64,000 nt of DNA from UBA1858 sp045105615 (lineage in GTDB: Bacteria > Pseudomonadota > Gammaproteobacteria > UBA4575): the NCBI GenBank assembly GCA_045105615.1, contig JBGCDS010000022.1:1-64000 (forward strand), written 5' to 3'. Every line of letters starts with the position of its first letter. Within the stretch, counting starts at the first letter, position 1. Below are positions 40,031 to 49,875 of the stretch, piece after piece. Below the pieces are notes generated by a model. The model saw only the letters and a program-made list of their open reading frames with translations. It ran no database searches and was not told the DNA's origin. A program made the translations under genes and the position numbers.

Positions 40031-41596
40031 TTAAAAATAATACGAGATAGCAGCGGCTGCAGCGACTGCTATCACTGCACTTATAATAGATATTTGTCTT
40101 TGTTTTTTGTATTTATGCTCTAGTCGCTGCACTTCTAACTTAAGCATTTCATTTTGCTGTCTAGGTGCCTGTTCTGCGCGCACTAAGTATCCGTGTATCA
40201 AAGAAGGAAGCTCTGGCGCTTGCTCTAAGACTTTAGGCAAATGATGGCGCATACCTTTAACTAAGGCATGTACACCTACTTGCTCACTCATCCAGCGGTC
40301 TAAAAATGGTTTTGCTGTCTTCCACAGATCCAGATCAGGATCTAACTGACGTCCCAACCCTTCTATGTTAAGTAACGTCTTCTGTAACAATACCAACTGT
40401 GGTTGCACTTCCATTTGAAATCTTCGTGCCGTTTGAAACAAGCGCAGCAATAAATTACCAAACGAAATCTCGCTAATAGGTTTTTGAAAAATAGGCTCGC
40501 AGACAGTTCTTATCGCCGATTCAAAATGATCAATTCTTGTATGTGCAGGCACCCATCCAGACTCTAAATGCAATTCAGCCACACGACGATAATCTTGATT
40601 AAAGAAAGCTAACAAATTCTCTGCAAGATAACGCTGATCTTCAACAGATAGAGTTCCCATAATACCAAAATCAACACCTAGGTATTTAGGGTCATCGGGT
40701 GTCTCATAAGAAACAAAAATATTGCCTGGATGCATGTCTGCATGAAAGAAATTATGTTTAAACACTTGAGTGAAAAAAATATTTACGCCACGCTCAGACA
40801 GCTTCTTCATGTTGACGTTATTTATCTCCAAGGTCTTAACGTCATTCACAGCAATACCATGTATACGTTCCATTACCATGACATTAACACGACAATGATC
40901 CCAATAGACCTTAGGTACATAAAGGTCTGAACTATCTTCAAAATTGCGCTTCAATTGACTTGCGTTAGCCGCTTCTCGTAATAGATCTAACTCATCCATC
41001 ACAGTTTGCTCGTAATCATCAACAATTTCGCGAGGACGTAGTCTTCTTCCATCAACCCAGTAACGATGCGCCAAGTCTGCAATTAAATGCATGACCTCTA
41101 AATCTCTTTTTATGTATTTGCGCACATCAGGTCTCAATACTTTCACCACAACATCTGAGCCATCATGCAATGTCGCAGCATGGACCTGTGCAATCGAAGC
41201 TGATGCTAAGGGAGTTTCATCAAATTTAGAAAAAATCTCACTGACATCACAGCCAAATGCTTTTTCAACAATCTCACGTGCTTCCTCTCCAGGGAAAGGA
41301 GGTACTTGATCTTGTAGCTTCGTTAATTCATCAGCAATATCATCAGAAAGTAAATCACGTCGGGTTGATAGCGCCTGGCCAAATTTAATAAAAATAGGCC
41401 CTAGATCTTCCAGTGTCCGTCTAATACGCACGCCATGAGAAATATCAACTCGTCTAAACCAATGCCAAGGGAGCATTAACAATAAGAAACGTATTGGTCG
41501 GAACAGGTGAATTGCAAAAATAACTTCTTCTAATCCATGACGCACCAAAACAATGTTGATTTGGATAATACGGATGAATTGACGAAGTAAGCGCAT
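40031..41596 (-). CDS. ubiB: ubiquinone biosynthesis atypical kinase UbiB
   Basis: A 521-residue ABC1/ADCK-family membrane-associated kinase-like protein. Seen: the KxGQ motif in IFIKFGQALSTR near residue 70, the A-rich nucleotide loop ASASIAQVH, VVKVLRPDV, the catalytic-type HADMHPGNIFV and the metal-binding LGVDFGIMG. A single C-terminal span (SAVIAVAAAAAISYY) is predicted. It supports coenzyme Q synthesis, probably as an ATPase. It completes the ubiE-ubiJ-ubiB unit; it is slightly shorter than the E. coli protein. Confidence 0.96.
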   Translation of the reverse strand: MRLLRQFIRIIQINIVLVRHGLEEVIFAIHLFRPIRFLLLMLPWHWFRRVDISHGVRIRRTLEDLGPIFIKFGQALSTRRDLLSDDIADELTKLQDQVPPFPGEEAREIVEKAFGCDVSEIFSKFDETPLASASIAQVHAATLHDGSDVVVKVLRPDVRKYIKRDLEVMHLIADLAHRYWVDGRRLRPREIVDDYEQTVMDELDLLREAANASQLKRNFEDSSDLYVPKVYWDHCRVNVMVMERIHGIAVNDVKTLEINNVNMKKLSERGVNIFFTQVFKHNFFHADMHPGNIFVSYETPDDPKYLGVDFGIMGTLSVEDQRYLAENLLAFFNQDYRRVAELHLESGWVPAHTRIDHFESAIRTVCEPIFQKPISEISFGNLLLRLFQTARRFQMEVQPQLVLLQKTLLNIEGLGRQLDPDLDLWKTAKPFLDRWMSEQVGVHALVKGMRHHLPKVLEQAPELPSLIHGYLVRAEQAPRQQNEMLKLEVQRLEHKYKKQRQISIISAVIAVAAAAAISYYF

Positions 41597-41611
41597 AATA
41601 ATTTATAGGGG

Positions 41612-42202
41612 TTAATTACGATTTTGTAATCGATTTAATCGAGCTTCTAAACGGTCAGCTTTTGCCCGCACCTTGTCGACATCCTGTATGAATTCATCTA
41701 CTTCATCTTGGGTCGCTGCTGCTTGCACATTGTCTTGCAAATAATCACGCAGATCTTGACGCATATTATCCCGCAGGCTGCGTCCAAATGAGTGTACCGC
41801 TTTTGCCCCTCTACCAATTTGATAGGCAACCGCATCGCCAGTATATTTCGATACTAACTCTTCCCAGTCAATTTCAATTTCACGCAGCGTATTCTGGAAT
41901 ACGCTAGCAATGTGCGCATCTCCCTTTATTTCAATACCACCGCTTTTAATTAGCTTATCTTGATCTGCGCCCATCAAAAACTCTGGCAGTATTTTTAGCG
42001 ATATAGATATCTCTACATCTGCTTCAACATCATTGCTAGACTCTTCTTGTAAATAGCCCTGCTCAATTCGTAGTGATAACGTTTTATTGATCTCGCGCAC
42101 ATAAAAACGAATTCGCTTACCTTTAATTTGATCCATTCCTGCCGCACGCTCTTGATCCGCTTCAATGTAGCGATTCAAAGCAGCAACAATCATATCATTC
42201 AT
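41612..42202 (-). CDS. ubiJ: ubiquinone biosynthesis accessory protein UbiJ
   Basis: A 196-residue SCP2-fold protein (about residues 15-105, with IRFYVREINKTLSLRIEQGYLQ) and a C-terminal coiled coil (DEVDEFIQDVDKVRAKADRLEARLNRL). It binds isoprenoid lipid and, with UbiK, scaffolds late Ubi enzymes. I chose the ATG at 42202 (MNDMIVAAL), one base after the ubiE stop, rather than an earlier ATG inside ubiE, because the family begins there. Confidence 0.92.
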   Translation of the reverse strand: MNDMIVAALNRYIEADQERAAGMDQIKGKRIRFYVREINKTLSLRIEQGYLQEESSNDVEADVEISISLKILPEFLMGADQDKLIKSGGIEIKGDAHIASVFQNTLREIEIDWEELVSKYTGDAVAYQIGRGAKAVHSFGRSLRDNMRQDLRDYLQDNVQAAATQDEVDEFIQDVDKVRAKADRLEARLNRLQNRN

Positions 42203-42203
42203 A

Positions 42204-42950
42204 TTAATACTTATAGCCGATATGCGCAGCGACAATGCCGCCACTCATATTCACATAACTACAACGATCAAACCCAGCATCAGCAAACATCTGCTTAAGC
42301 ACAGGCTGGTCAGGGTGCATACGTATTGATTCGGCTAGATAACGATAACTGTCAGCATCTTTCGCAATCCATTCACCTAACTTTGGCAATATAGAGAATG
42401 AGTACATATCATAGATAGGACGCAACCAAGGTGCAGGCTTAGAAAATTCCAAGACAATAAATTTTCCCCCTGGTTTAAGCTTGGAGTATGCTGATGACAG
42501 ACATCGTTCTTTATAAGTGACGTTTCGCAAACCAAATGCCATGGTGATGCAATCAAAACTATTGTCTACAAATGGTAGCGCCTCGGCATTGGCTTGCACA
42601 TAATTCAGGTTATTCAGCAATCCGCGATCAATCATTCGATCACGACCAACGCCCAGCATACTGGCATTAATATCGCACAGAATTACTTGGCCCTGCTCAC
42701 CCACACTCTTGTGTAGTGCTGCAGCCAGATCGCCTGTTCCTCCTGCCAAATCTAGTATTTTTTGTTTAGGCCTGACTGCCGCAATATGCAATGCAAACTT
42801 TTTCCATAAACGATGTAAGCCCATAGACATGAGATCATTCATCACATCATAATTATCAGCAACTGATTCAAACACATCTCGAACTCGTTGCGTTTTCTCG
42901 GTGGGACTTACATCGGTATAACCGAAATGGGTTTTCTCTTGTTCGCTCAT
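42204..42950 (-). CDS. ubiE: ubiquinone/menaquinone C-methyltransferase
   Basis: A 248-residue SAM-dependent methyltransferase of coenzyme Q and menaquinone synthesis. Seen: HFGYTDVSPTEKTQRVRDVFESVADNYDVMNDLMSMG, the SAM motif ILDLAGGTGDLAAAL near residue 65, DCITMAFGLRNVTYK and LEFSKP. First gene of the ubiEJB unit; a 10-base gap follows the DUF971 gene upstream. Confidence 0.97.
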   Translation of the reverse strand: MSEQEKTHFGYTDVSPTEKTQRVRDVFESVADNYDVMNDLMSMGLHRLWKKFALHIAAVRPKQKILDLAGGTGDLAAALHKSVGEQGQVILCDINASMLGVGRDRMIDRGLLNNLNYVQANAEALPFVDNSFDCITMAFGLRNVTYKERCLSSAYSKLKPGGKFIVLEFSKPAPWLRPIYDMYSFSILPKLGEWIAKDADSYRYLAESIRMHPDQPVLKQMFADAGFDRCSYVNMSGGIVAAHIGYKY

Positions 42951-42959
42951 AGATAAACT

Positions 42960-43322
42960 TTAGTGAGTTTTTCGCTTATGCCCTGCAGCTTCTAATCGAT
43001 CTAGATAGTTCTGCCACTTTGCATCCTGATTAACACCCAGATCATGCAGATGCTCCCAGCTATATAAACCTGAATCGTGGTTATCATCAAACACTAGTCT
43101 TACCGCATAGTTTCCAACGGGTTCTATCGCACTAATATTGACATCTTCCTTTCCCAACTGAAGTACTTCAGTACCTGGCCCATGGCCAGTGACTTCTGCT
43201 GATGGAGAATACACACGTAGAAATTCGCAGCTGAACTCGTATCGCGAACCATCATCAAAAGCGACTTCCAATATCCTAGACTTCTGATGTAATTGTATTT
43301 CTGTCGGAACAACTTTAGCCAT
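42960..43322 (-). CDS. DUF971 (GBBH-like N-terminal) protein
   Basis: A 120-residue protein with the beta-rich fold shared with the N-terminal domain of gamma-butyrobetaine hydroxylase: IQLHQKSRILEVAFDDGSRYEFSCEFLRVYSPSAE, then NYAVRLVFDDNHDSGLYSWEHLHDLG. The family is widely conserved and proposed to take part in Fe-S or metal handling, but its role here is unproven. It lies between hslU and ubiE, the usual place in gammaproteobacteria. Confidence 0.9.
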   Translation of the reverse strand: MAKVVPTEIQLHQKSRILEVAFDDGSRYEFSCEFLRVYSPSAEVTGHGPGTEVLQLGKEDVNISAIEPVGNYAVRLVFDDNHDSGLYSWEHLHDLGVNQDAKWQNYLDRLEAAGHKRKTH

Positions 43323-43368
43323 GCTTAATTCCTTGCCTTGTTTTATTTGCTTATCAACTATAACTGCA

Positions 43369-44709
43369 CTATAAAATGTAGCGACTTAAATCTTCGTCTT
43401 TACTTAATTCGGAAACATTATCGTGAACATACTGTTCATCGATGACGATTTTCTCACCATTTTTGTCTGGCGCCTCAAATGACAGTGTTTCTAACAATCG
43501 CTCCATAATAGTATGCAATCGACGTGCGCCAATATTTTCAGTGCGTTCATTAACATCATAAGCGGTTTGTGCGATGCTTTGTATTCCATCTTTAGCAAAC
43601 TCGAGCGTTACCCCCTCTGTTGCCATTAGCTCAACATACTGTTCAGTTAAAGATGCTTTGGGCTCTACGAGAATGCTAACAAAATCTTCTACTTTCAACG
43701 CATTTAATTCCACCCTGATTGGCAAACGACCTTGTAACTCTGGGATTAAGTCAGTTGGTTTTGAAAGATGAAATGCACCAGAAGCGATAAAAAGAATATG
43801 GTCTGTTTTCACGACACCGTGCTTAGTGGATACCGTAGAGCCTTCAACTAAAGGCAACAAATCACGCTGCACCCCCTCCCGGGAAACATCAGTGCCGCTG
43901 TACTCGCCGCGCTTTGCAACTTTATCTATTTCATCCAAGAACACAATACCATTTTGTTCAACCTGCTTTAACGCACGTGCTTTAACATCATCTTCATTAA
44001 TTAATTTTTGTGCTTCTTCGTCAACCAATACTTTAAACGCTTCTTTAACTTTCAATTTGCGCTTGTTCATTTTTTCTGTGCCCATGCTTTGAAACATGCC
44101 TTGTAACTGACTGGCCATGTCTTCCATGCCTGGAGGAGTCATGATTTCAACACCTAGAGGATTTGCTCTTATATCGAGTTCAATTTCTTTATCGTCCAAG
44201 TCACCTTCACGCAATTTCTTTCTAAATTTCTGGCGTGTTTCACTAGCAAAGTCTGAGCTATTTTTTTCATTACCATCAAAACTCTCAGATTTAGGGGGTG
44301 GTACAAACACATCTAATATGCGTTCTTCCGCAGCTTCTTCTGCGCGAAACTTTACTTTTTTCATTTCAACTTCACGCGTTAAATTAATTGCGCTATCGGT
44401 TAAGTCACGAATAATTGATTCTACATCACGGCCGACATAACCCACCTCTGTAAATTTTGTCGCCTCAATCTTTATAAAAGGTGCATTGGCTAATTTTGCT
44501 AAGCGCCGAGCTATTTCTGTTTTACCCACGCCTGTTGGTCCGATCATTAAGATATTTTTAGGCGTCACTTCCGTTTGTAATGCTTCTGGCAACTGCATTC
44601 TGCGCCATCGATTACGCAAGGCAATCGCCACTGCTCGCTTGGCGTCATCTTGTCCAACTATATGTCGATTTAATTCTTCAACTATTTCACGCGGCGTCAT
44701 ACTAGACAT
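43369..44709 (-). CDS. hslU: ATP-dependent protease ATPase subunit HslU
   Basis: A 446-residue AAA+ unfoldase that feeds substrates to HslV. Seen: TPREIVEELNRHIVGQDDAKRAVAIALRNRWRR, Walker A IGPTGVGKTE near residue 55, the pore motif GYVGRD, Walker B GIVFLDEIDK, and the C-terminal tail LSRYIL that docks into HslV. Length is standard. It is 20 bases downstream of hslV. Confidence 0.98.
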   Translation of the reverse strand: MSSMTPREIVEELNRHIVGQDDAKRAVAIALRNRWRRMQLPEALQTEVTPKNILMIGPTGVGKTEIARRLAKLANAPFIKIEATKFTEVGYVGRDVESIIRDLTDSAINLTREVEMKKVKFRAEEAAEERILDVFVPPPKSESFDGNEKNSSDFASETRQKFRKKLREGDLDDKEIELDIRANPLGVEIMTPPGMEDMASQLQGMFQSMGTEKMNKRKLKVKEAFKVLVDEEAQKLINEDDVKARALKQVEQNGIVFLDEIDKVAKRGEYSGTDVSREGVQRDLLPLVEGSTVSTKHGVVKTDHILFIASGAFHLSKPTDLIPELQGRLPIRVELNALKVEDFVSILVEPKASLTEQYVELMATEGVTLEFAKDGIQSIAQTAYDVNERTENIGARRLHTIMERLLETLSFEAPDKNGEKIVIDEQYVHDNVSELSKDEDLSRYIL

Positions 44710-44729
44710 ACATAATTCCTTTTAAAAAA

Positions 44730-45248
44730 CTAAAGTTCCTCAATAGCGACATTGTCATTGGTGTAGATACATATACTTGAAGCAATGCCTAATGCATTGT
44801 CTACGATTTCACGCGCCGTTAGCTGACTATGATCAAGTAATGCTCGTGCGGCTGCCTGTGCAAATGGGCCACCAGAACCAATAGCAATCAGTGAATCTTC
44901 AGGCTCGATCACATCACCATTACCAGAAATCACTAGCGAAGTAGTTTCATCAGCCACGGCAAGCAATGCTTCTAAACGTCGTAGCATGCGATCTGTTCGC
45001 CAATCTTTGGCAAGTTCTACGGCTGAACGAGTGAGATGGCCACCATGTTTCTCAAGCTTACCCTCGAAGCGCTCAAATAAAGTAAACGCATCGGCGGTTC
45101 CACCGGCAAAACCAGCGATCACTTGACCATTGTATAACCTGCGTACTTTTTTCGCGTTTCCCTTCATCACTGTGTTACCCAGTGTGACTTGTCCGTCACC
45201 CCCAAGTACTACCTGGCCATCACGCCTTACTGAAACTATCGTCGTCAT
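44730..45248 (-). CDS. hslV: ATP-dependent protease subunit HslV
   Basis: A 172-residue threonine protease of the proteasome-beta type. The chain starts MTTIVSVRR, so removal of Met exposes the catalytic Thr. GDGQVTLGNTVMKGNAKKVRRL and GFAGGTADAFTLFERFE follow. It forms a double hexameric core with HslU. The 90-base upstream gap holds TACAAT at about -10 position but no clear heat-shock promoter. Confidence 0.98.
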   Translation of the reverse strand: MTTIVSVRRDGQVVLGGDGQVTLGNTVMKGNAKKVRRLYNGQVIAGFAGGTADAFTLFERFEGKLEKHGGHLTRSAVELAKDWRTDRMLRRLEALLAVADETTSLVISGNGDVIEPEDSLIAIGSGGPFAQAAARALLDHSQLTAREIVDNALGIASSICIYTNDNVAIEEL

Positions 45249-45338
45249 TTAAATAGACCATTAAATTGAATAGGCGCGAATTGTACACGACTGTGTGCGG
45301 CTGGGGTTACCTACCAAAGTAGAGAACTGGGCAGGAAT

Positions 45339-46241
45339 TTACTTCGTGGAGGTTTTTTTCGCCCGAGGATGGGCTTGATCATAAACCTTAGCTAAATGCT
45401 GGAAATCTAGCTGGGTATAGACCTGGGTAGTGCTGATATTGGCATGCCCTAGCAGCTCTTGAACCGATCGCAGATCACCACTGGATTCTAATAAATGACT
45501 CGCAAAAGAGTGACGCAGCATATGCGGATGAACATGAACGCCTAGTTCTGTACGTTGGGCATGTTCACGCATCCTTTTTTGTACAGCACGCTGGGAAAGC
45601 CGTGAACCTCGATTATTAACAAAAACTGCATCTTCTCCCGCAAGCGCCAAACTTATACGCAAATCTAACCATGCCCTGACAGCTTCTATTGCTTGACGAC
45701 CTATCGGTAAGTATCGAGTTTTATTGCCTTTACCAAGAATTTTTACCTGCCCAGCCTTAAGATCCATATCTAACAGATTTAGATTAACCAATTCTGATAA
45801 GCGCAGACCTGATGAATACATTAGCTCCATCATGGCCTGATCACGCACGGCGAGTGGCGTATTATTCTTCCCACTAAGCAAGCGATCAACTTGATCGGCG
45901 TCTAATACCTTAGGTAATTTTTTAGCCCCTTTAGGTGCTCGAACGTCAGAAACAGGATTGGCACTAATTTGATTGTCTTTTAACAGATGCTTGTAAAAAC
46001 CACGTAATGACGAAAGTAAGCGCTGCATACTACTTTCTGCCATCCCTTTGCGGTGACAGCTGGCGATATAAGCGCGAATATCATGAATTCTGGCATGGGT
46101 GATATTGCTCAGCTCTTCTTGCTCGGACATGAACTTGAAGAACCCTTGAATATCCCGCTGGTACCCTTCTAGCGTCGCACTCGAGTAATGCTTGATGGTG
46201 CGAAGATAATCCAAATAATCTTGTAAAGACTGATTATGCAT
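45339..46241 (-). CDS. xerC: tyrosine recombinase XerC
   Basis: A 300-residue site-specific recombinase that with XerD resolves chromosome dimers. Seen: the SAM-like core-binding domain (LQDYLDYLRTIKHYSSATLEGYQRDI), then the catalytic domain with SSGLRLSELVNL (first Arg), the Lys in GKGNKTRYLP, HPHMLRHSFASHLLE (His-x-x-Arg), LGHANISTTQ and the nucleophile Tyr in QVYTQL. It follows DUF484 by 18 bases. This is a housekeeping recombinase, not an island integrase. Confidence 0.96.
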   Translation of the reverse strand: MHNQSLQDYLDYLRTIKHYSSATLEGYQRDIQGFFKFMSEQEELSNITHARIHDIRAYIASCHRKGMAESSMQRLLSSLRGFYKHLLKDNQISANPVSDVRAPKGAKKLPKVLDADQVDRLLSGKNNTPLAVRDQAMMELMYSSGLRLSELVNLNLLDMDLKAGQVKILGKGNKTRYLPIGRQAIEAVRAWLDLRISLALAGEDAVFVNNRGSRLSQRAVQKRMREHAQRTELGVHVHPHMLRHSFASHLLESSGDLRSVQELLGHANISTTQVYTQLDFQHLAKVYDQAHPRAKKTSTK

Positions 46242-46259
46242 CTTCGCAATAGCAATAAG

Positions 46260-46988
46260 TTATTGTTTAAGCAACTTTTTCAGCTTACGGCTAAGCAGGT
46301 CAGCCAGATATTCTAAAAATAGTGTCCCCATTCCCTCATAGAAGCGATTTTCATTTGAGCTACCTAGTAGCAATACACCGAAGTTCTTATTACTTCGAAG
46401 TGGAATAGCGACGCCAGACTTAACATCCACTCTCTTTACGAATAGGTCGACCAAGCCTTTTCCACGCAAGAAAATACAATCTCTGCAGTTTTCTTCAATG
46501 ATTTGCTTGTAGAACACATACTCCAAATCAGACTCTGTAATATTGTTTTCTACTGGCACTGTGTACTCAGATGAAACGTCGTACAAGCCTAAACGAATTT
46601 GCAATGAAGGAAACTCATTGTTCAACAAATCATTAATAATAGGAATGATATTCTTATTATGATCAATCTCAATTAAGCGACGTGCAATTCTATGTAACTG
46701 CTCTTCAAGAATTTCATTGTCTTGAGCAATTTGCACAAGATGAAGAATTTTCTTTTCTAAACTTCCATTCTTATCTCGTAGCAATTGAATTTGACGTTCA
46801 ACCAATGACACTGCCGTACCCGTCTCATGTTTAATATCAAGATCACGCAAAAGAGCCGGATGCTGGTTAAAAAATTCTGGATGTTGCAATAAATAGTCTT
46901 TAACCGCGACTGGATCAACAGTTGGCACCGCTTCACTGCGTCTTGTGCTGGTATTAGCACTCGCGTGAACTTCGGTCTTAATTGTCAT
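46260..46988 (-). CDS. DUF484 family protein
   Basis: A 242-residue cytoplasmic protein. The N-terminal YLLQHPEFFNQHPALLRDLDI is diagnostic of DUF484, followed by a coiled-coil (LLRDKNGSLEKKILHLVQIAQDNE) and a GAF-like domain (VKSGVAIPLRSNKNFGVLLLGSSNE). Its function is unknown, but it is conserved between dapF and xerC. It overlaps dapF by four bases. Confidence 0.92.
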   Translation of the reverse strand: MTIKTEVHASANTSTRRSEAVPTVDPVAVKDYLLQHPEFFNQHPALLRDLDIKHETGTAVSLVERQIQLLRDKNGSLEKKILHLVQIAQDNEILEEQLHRIARRLIEIDHNKNIIPIINDLLNNEFPSLQIRLGLYDVSSEYTVPVENNITESDLEYVFYKQIIEENCRDCIFLRGKGLVDLFVKRVDVKSGVAIPLRSNKNFGVLLLGSSNENRFYEGMGTLFLEYLADLLSRKLKKLLKQ

Positions 46989-47812
46989 ACGTTAACACTC
47001 CCCTCAAAACTAAACTCAGTCGGCCCCGTCATTAACAGACACCCATTTTTATCTCGGTGAATTTCCAGCACCCCACCAGGCATTGTAATCTGCACTGTGC
47101 CATCCACTTTGTTTTTTTGCTGCGCAACGGCTGCAGCAGCGCAGGCTCCTGAACCACTTGCCATGGTTTCACCAACCCCACGCTCAAAAATTCTTTGTTT
47201 AATATTTTGTCTATCCTCAATCTGAACAAACTGAACATTGGTACGCTTTGGAAATCGTCCATCTATTTCCAACTGACTTCCTATCTGCTCTACATCTAGG
47301 GAGCTTACATCATCAACGAATATAACTGCATGCGGATTTCCCATCGAGACCACCGCAAACTCTATTTGTTGACCACCTATTTCAAACATATGAACATTAG
47401 CTTCACTATGCTCACTGAATGGTATCTTTTCAGAGTCAAACTCAGGCTTACCCATTTCTACAGTGACATTAATGTCATCGCGAACATGTAAAGTAAAAAT
47501 GCCTGCAAGCGTTTCAACCTTAATTATATCTTTATCTGTAAGACCAAGTCGCCTTACAAATTGAGCAAAACAACGCGCACCATTTCCGCACTGCTCGACT
47601 TCACTTCCGTCACTATTAAATATTCGGTAACGAAAATCAACATCTTCCTTACTAGGTGATTGTGCAATTAGCAATTGATCGCAACCAATACCAAACTTCC
47701 TATGTGAAATATCACGAATATTATCTGTAGTTAATTTGATATTTTGACTGACACCATCAAGCAAAACAAAATCATTGCCCAGGCCATGCATTTTTACAAA
47801 ATTAAGTTTCAC
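46985..47812 (-). CDS. dapF: diaminopimelate epimerase
   Basis: A 275-residue cofactor-independent epimerase that converts LL- to meso-diaminopimelate for lysine and peptidoglycan synthesis. Two catalytic cysteines are present: EQCGNGARCFAQF near residue 74 and GSGACAAA near 219. The N-terminal KMHGLGNDFV is characteristic. Next in the route, lysA lies 490 bases upstream in the same direction, with a small CoA-binding protein gene between. Confidence 0.97.
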   Translation of the reverse strand: MKLNFVKMHGLGNDFVLLDGVSQNIKLTTDNIRDISHRKFGIGCDQLLIAQSPSKEDVDFRYRIFNSDGSEVEQCGNGARCFAQFVRRLGLTDKDIIKVETLAGIFTLHVRDDINVTVEMGKPEFDSEKIPFSEHSEANVHMFEIGGQQIEFAVVSMGNPHAVIFVDDVSSLDVEQIGSQLEIDGRFPKRTNVQFVQIEDRQNIKQRIFERGVGETMASGSGACAAAAVAQQKNKVDGTVQITMPGGVLEIHRDKNGCLLMTGPTEFSFEGSVNV

Positions 47813-47849
47813 TGTGTTTCCGTGAGTTAGAAGGTTTATTTAATCATTA

Positions 47850-48269
47850 TTATTGCTCGCTGGATTGATCCAGCCCAAGACGTATAATTTCTTTATATAT
47901 ACATCGATTCATAACGATAGAAATCCCTGCTTGTTGAGCTTCTTTTTCAGCGTCTAAATTTATTATACCTTCTTGCAGCCAAATTTTATTAATCCCTAGT
48001 TTTATACATGACTCTACAATCTCAGGTATAAATTTGGATGCACGAAAAACATTAACTAAATCGACTTTAATTGGAATGTCTTCCAGTGACTTATAAACAT
48101 CTTCCCCCAAAATAGTTGCAACAGCTGGACGTACCGGGATCACTTTATAAGAAAACGTTTGCAAATATTTTGCTACTCGGTGACTAGGCCTATCCTGCTT
48201 GGGAGACAACCCTATAACCGCAATAGTATTAACTTCTTCGAGCAACTCAGTAATTGCTTGATCATCCAT
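47850..48269 (-). CDS. CoA-binding (YccU-like) protein
   Basis: A 139-residue Rossmann-fold protein of the CoA-binding domain family: IAVIGLSPKQDRPSHRVAKYLQTFSYKVIPVRP at the N-terminus, then VDLVNVFRASKFIPEI and IWLQEGIIN. Related single-domain proteins are conserved but of unknown role, possibly binding CoA or a nucleotide. Between lysA and dapF; 36-37 base gaps on both sides suggest one transcript. Confidence 0.88.
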   Translation of the reverse strand: MDDQAITELLEEVNTIAVIGLSPKQDRPSHRVAKYLQTFSYKVIPVRPAVATILGEDVYKSLEDIPIKVDLVNVFRASKFIPEIVESCIKLGINKIWLQEGIINLDAEKEAQQAGISIVMNRCIYKEIIRLGLDQSSEQ

Positions 48270-48304
48270 TATATAAACTCTGTATAAGTCACTTGTATAT
48301 GGGA

Positions 48305-49570
48305 CTAATCCGCTGGCAATAGAATCTCATTCTGCCAAAGCTCATCAATCGCATCTCTACGCCTAATCAAATGAACATCCTCGCCATCGACCATCAGCTC
48401 GCATGGCCGTTGGCGTGTATTGTAATTACTGGCCATTGTCATGGCGTAAGCGCCTGCAGACATGATAGCCAACAGCTCTCCAGCTTGCAGCTCATCCATT
48501 TCACGTTGTTTAGCAAAAAAATCACCGCTTTCACAGACAGGACCAACAATGTCATAAACTTTTTGCGCTCGCTTTGAATGTAGTGTCACCGGCAGTACTG
48601 TATGCCAGGCTTGATATAATGCAGGGCGAATCAAATCATTCATCGCCGCATCCACTAATACAAATTCATTTACTTCTATATCTTTTACATATTCAACAGC
48701 TGTCACTAATGTGCCTGCATTAGCTACGATCGACCTTCCCGGCTCTAACACCAGTTGATATTCTTTATCCGCAAATAATGGCGTGATCACTTCTGCATAT
48801 TGACTAAACTCAGGGGGCTTTTCATTATCATAAGTGATACCAAAGCCACCACCTAAATCGACATGCTTCAACGTTATACCCAGCTGCTCTAGTTTTTCTA
48901 CAAACCCAAACACATGTTTTGCAGCATCAGCATAGGGTTGAGTTTCAGTGATCTGCGACCCTATATGGCAATCAACACCCACTGGTATTACCCAAGGATC
49001 GTCTTTAATTGAAGCGTATAATTTAAGTGCTAACTCACTGGTGATCCCAAACTTACTCTCCTTCAAACCAGTGGATATGTAAGGGTGTGTGTTTGGATTA
49101 ACATTCGGGTTAATTCTAAGCGAGACATTTGCGTGCATTTTCATATCAGCCGCAATACTACAAATACGTTTTAATTCATATTCAGACTCAACATTAATGC
49201 AACCAATCTGACAATGAATCGCTTTGCGAATTTCATCTTCTCGCTTTGCCACGCCTGAGAACATGATTTTATTCGCGTCACCCCCTGCAGCTAATACACG
49301 TTCAAGTTCGCCCACGGAGACAATATCAAAACCTGCGCCCCATTGAGCCAGCATTTGTAAAATAGCAATATTAGAATTTGCTTTGACTGCATAGCAGGGC
49401 AGAAAATCTACCGAGGAAAATGCTGTACACAATTCCACCCAGCGAGAAATCAACGCCGACTTAGAATAGATATAGAGGGGCGTACCGAATTCCGACGCCA
49501 TACGCGGAATATCAACCTCTTCAACAAATAAATTATCTTGTCGATATTCAAAACTAGGGAATTGATTCAC
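48305..49570 (-). CDS. lysA: diaminopimelate decarboxylase
   Basis: A 421-residue PLP enzyme for the last step of lysine synthesis. Seen: PLP lysine in CYAVKANSN near residue 61, HIGSQ, VDLGGGFGI, EPGRSIVANAG, and the active-site VGPVCESGDFFA with AGAYAMTMASNYN near the C-terminus. Length is typical. lptM lies directly upstream, dapF downstream. Confidence 0.97.
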   Translation of the reverse strand: MNQFPSFEYRQDNLFVEEVDIPRMASEFGTPLYIYSKSALISRWVELCTAFSSVDFLPCYAVKANSNIAILQMLAQWGAGFDIVSVGELERVLAAGGDANKIMFSGVAKREDEIRKAIHCQIGCINVESEYELKRICSIAADMKMHANVSLRINPNVNPNTHPYISTGLKESKFGITSELALKLYASIKDDPWVIPVGVDCHIGSQITETQPYADAAKHVFGFVEKLEQLGITLKHVDLGGGFGITYDNEKPPEFSQYAEVITPLFADKEYQLVLEPGRSIVANAGTLVTAVEYVKDIEVNEFVLVDAAMNDLIRPALYQAWHTVLPVTLHSKRAQKVYDIVGPVCESGDFFAKQREMDELQAGELLAIMSAGAYAMTMASNYNTRQRPCELMVDGEDVHLIRRRDAIDELWQNEILLPAD

Positions 49571-49632
49571 TATAGGGCCTGCTGAGTTATTAAGCTTATG
49601 TACTTAGATATATCTTGGTGAAAAAAAACAGA

Positions 49633-49779
49633 TTATTGTTTTTCTTGTTGCTTCTCTGGATCTTCAGTTTGTTCTGGTGTGACTTCTTCTGTGGGCGCAT
49701 ATAACGGACCGTATTGACCACAAGCACTGAATATCATCATGCTAACCAGCAAAAACAACACCAAAGCGATTCGATTCAA
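49633..49779 (-). CDS. lptM: small LPS-translocon lipoprotein LptM (YifL type)
   Basis: A 48-residue lipoprotein read from TTG at 49779. It has a hydrophobic signal (MNRIALVLFLLVSMMIFSAC) with a lipobox ending at Cys20, then GQYGPLYAPTEE, the GxxGPLYxP signature of LptM, and a short Pro/Glu/Gln tail. In E. coli LptM helps LptD oxidative maturation. Position just before lysA is the usual one. Too short and with a TTG start, so easily missed. 60 bases separate it from lysA. Confidence 0.88.
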   Translation of the reverse strand: MNRIALVLFLLVSMMIFSACGQYGPLYAPTEEVTPEQTEDPEKQQEKQ

Positions 49780-49875
49780 GTTACTCTACCCATTTTAAGT
49801 CAGCGATATATTATCAGCGCGTAATTATAACGATGTACGCACAGATATAATATAGTGATCTATAATGGATAACCT

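Noticed and set aside
45339..46241. XerC as the integrase of the comM island
   Set aside because: It sits in its conserved chromosomal place between hslV and DUF484 and is the housekeeping dimer-resolution enzyme.
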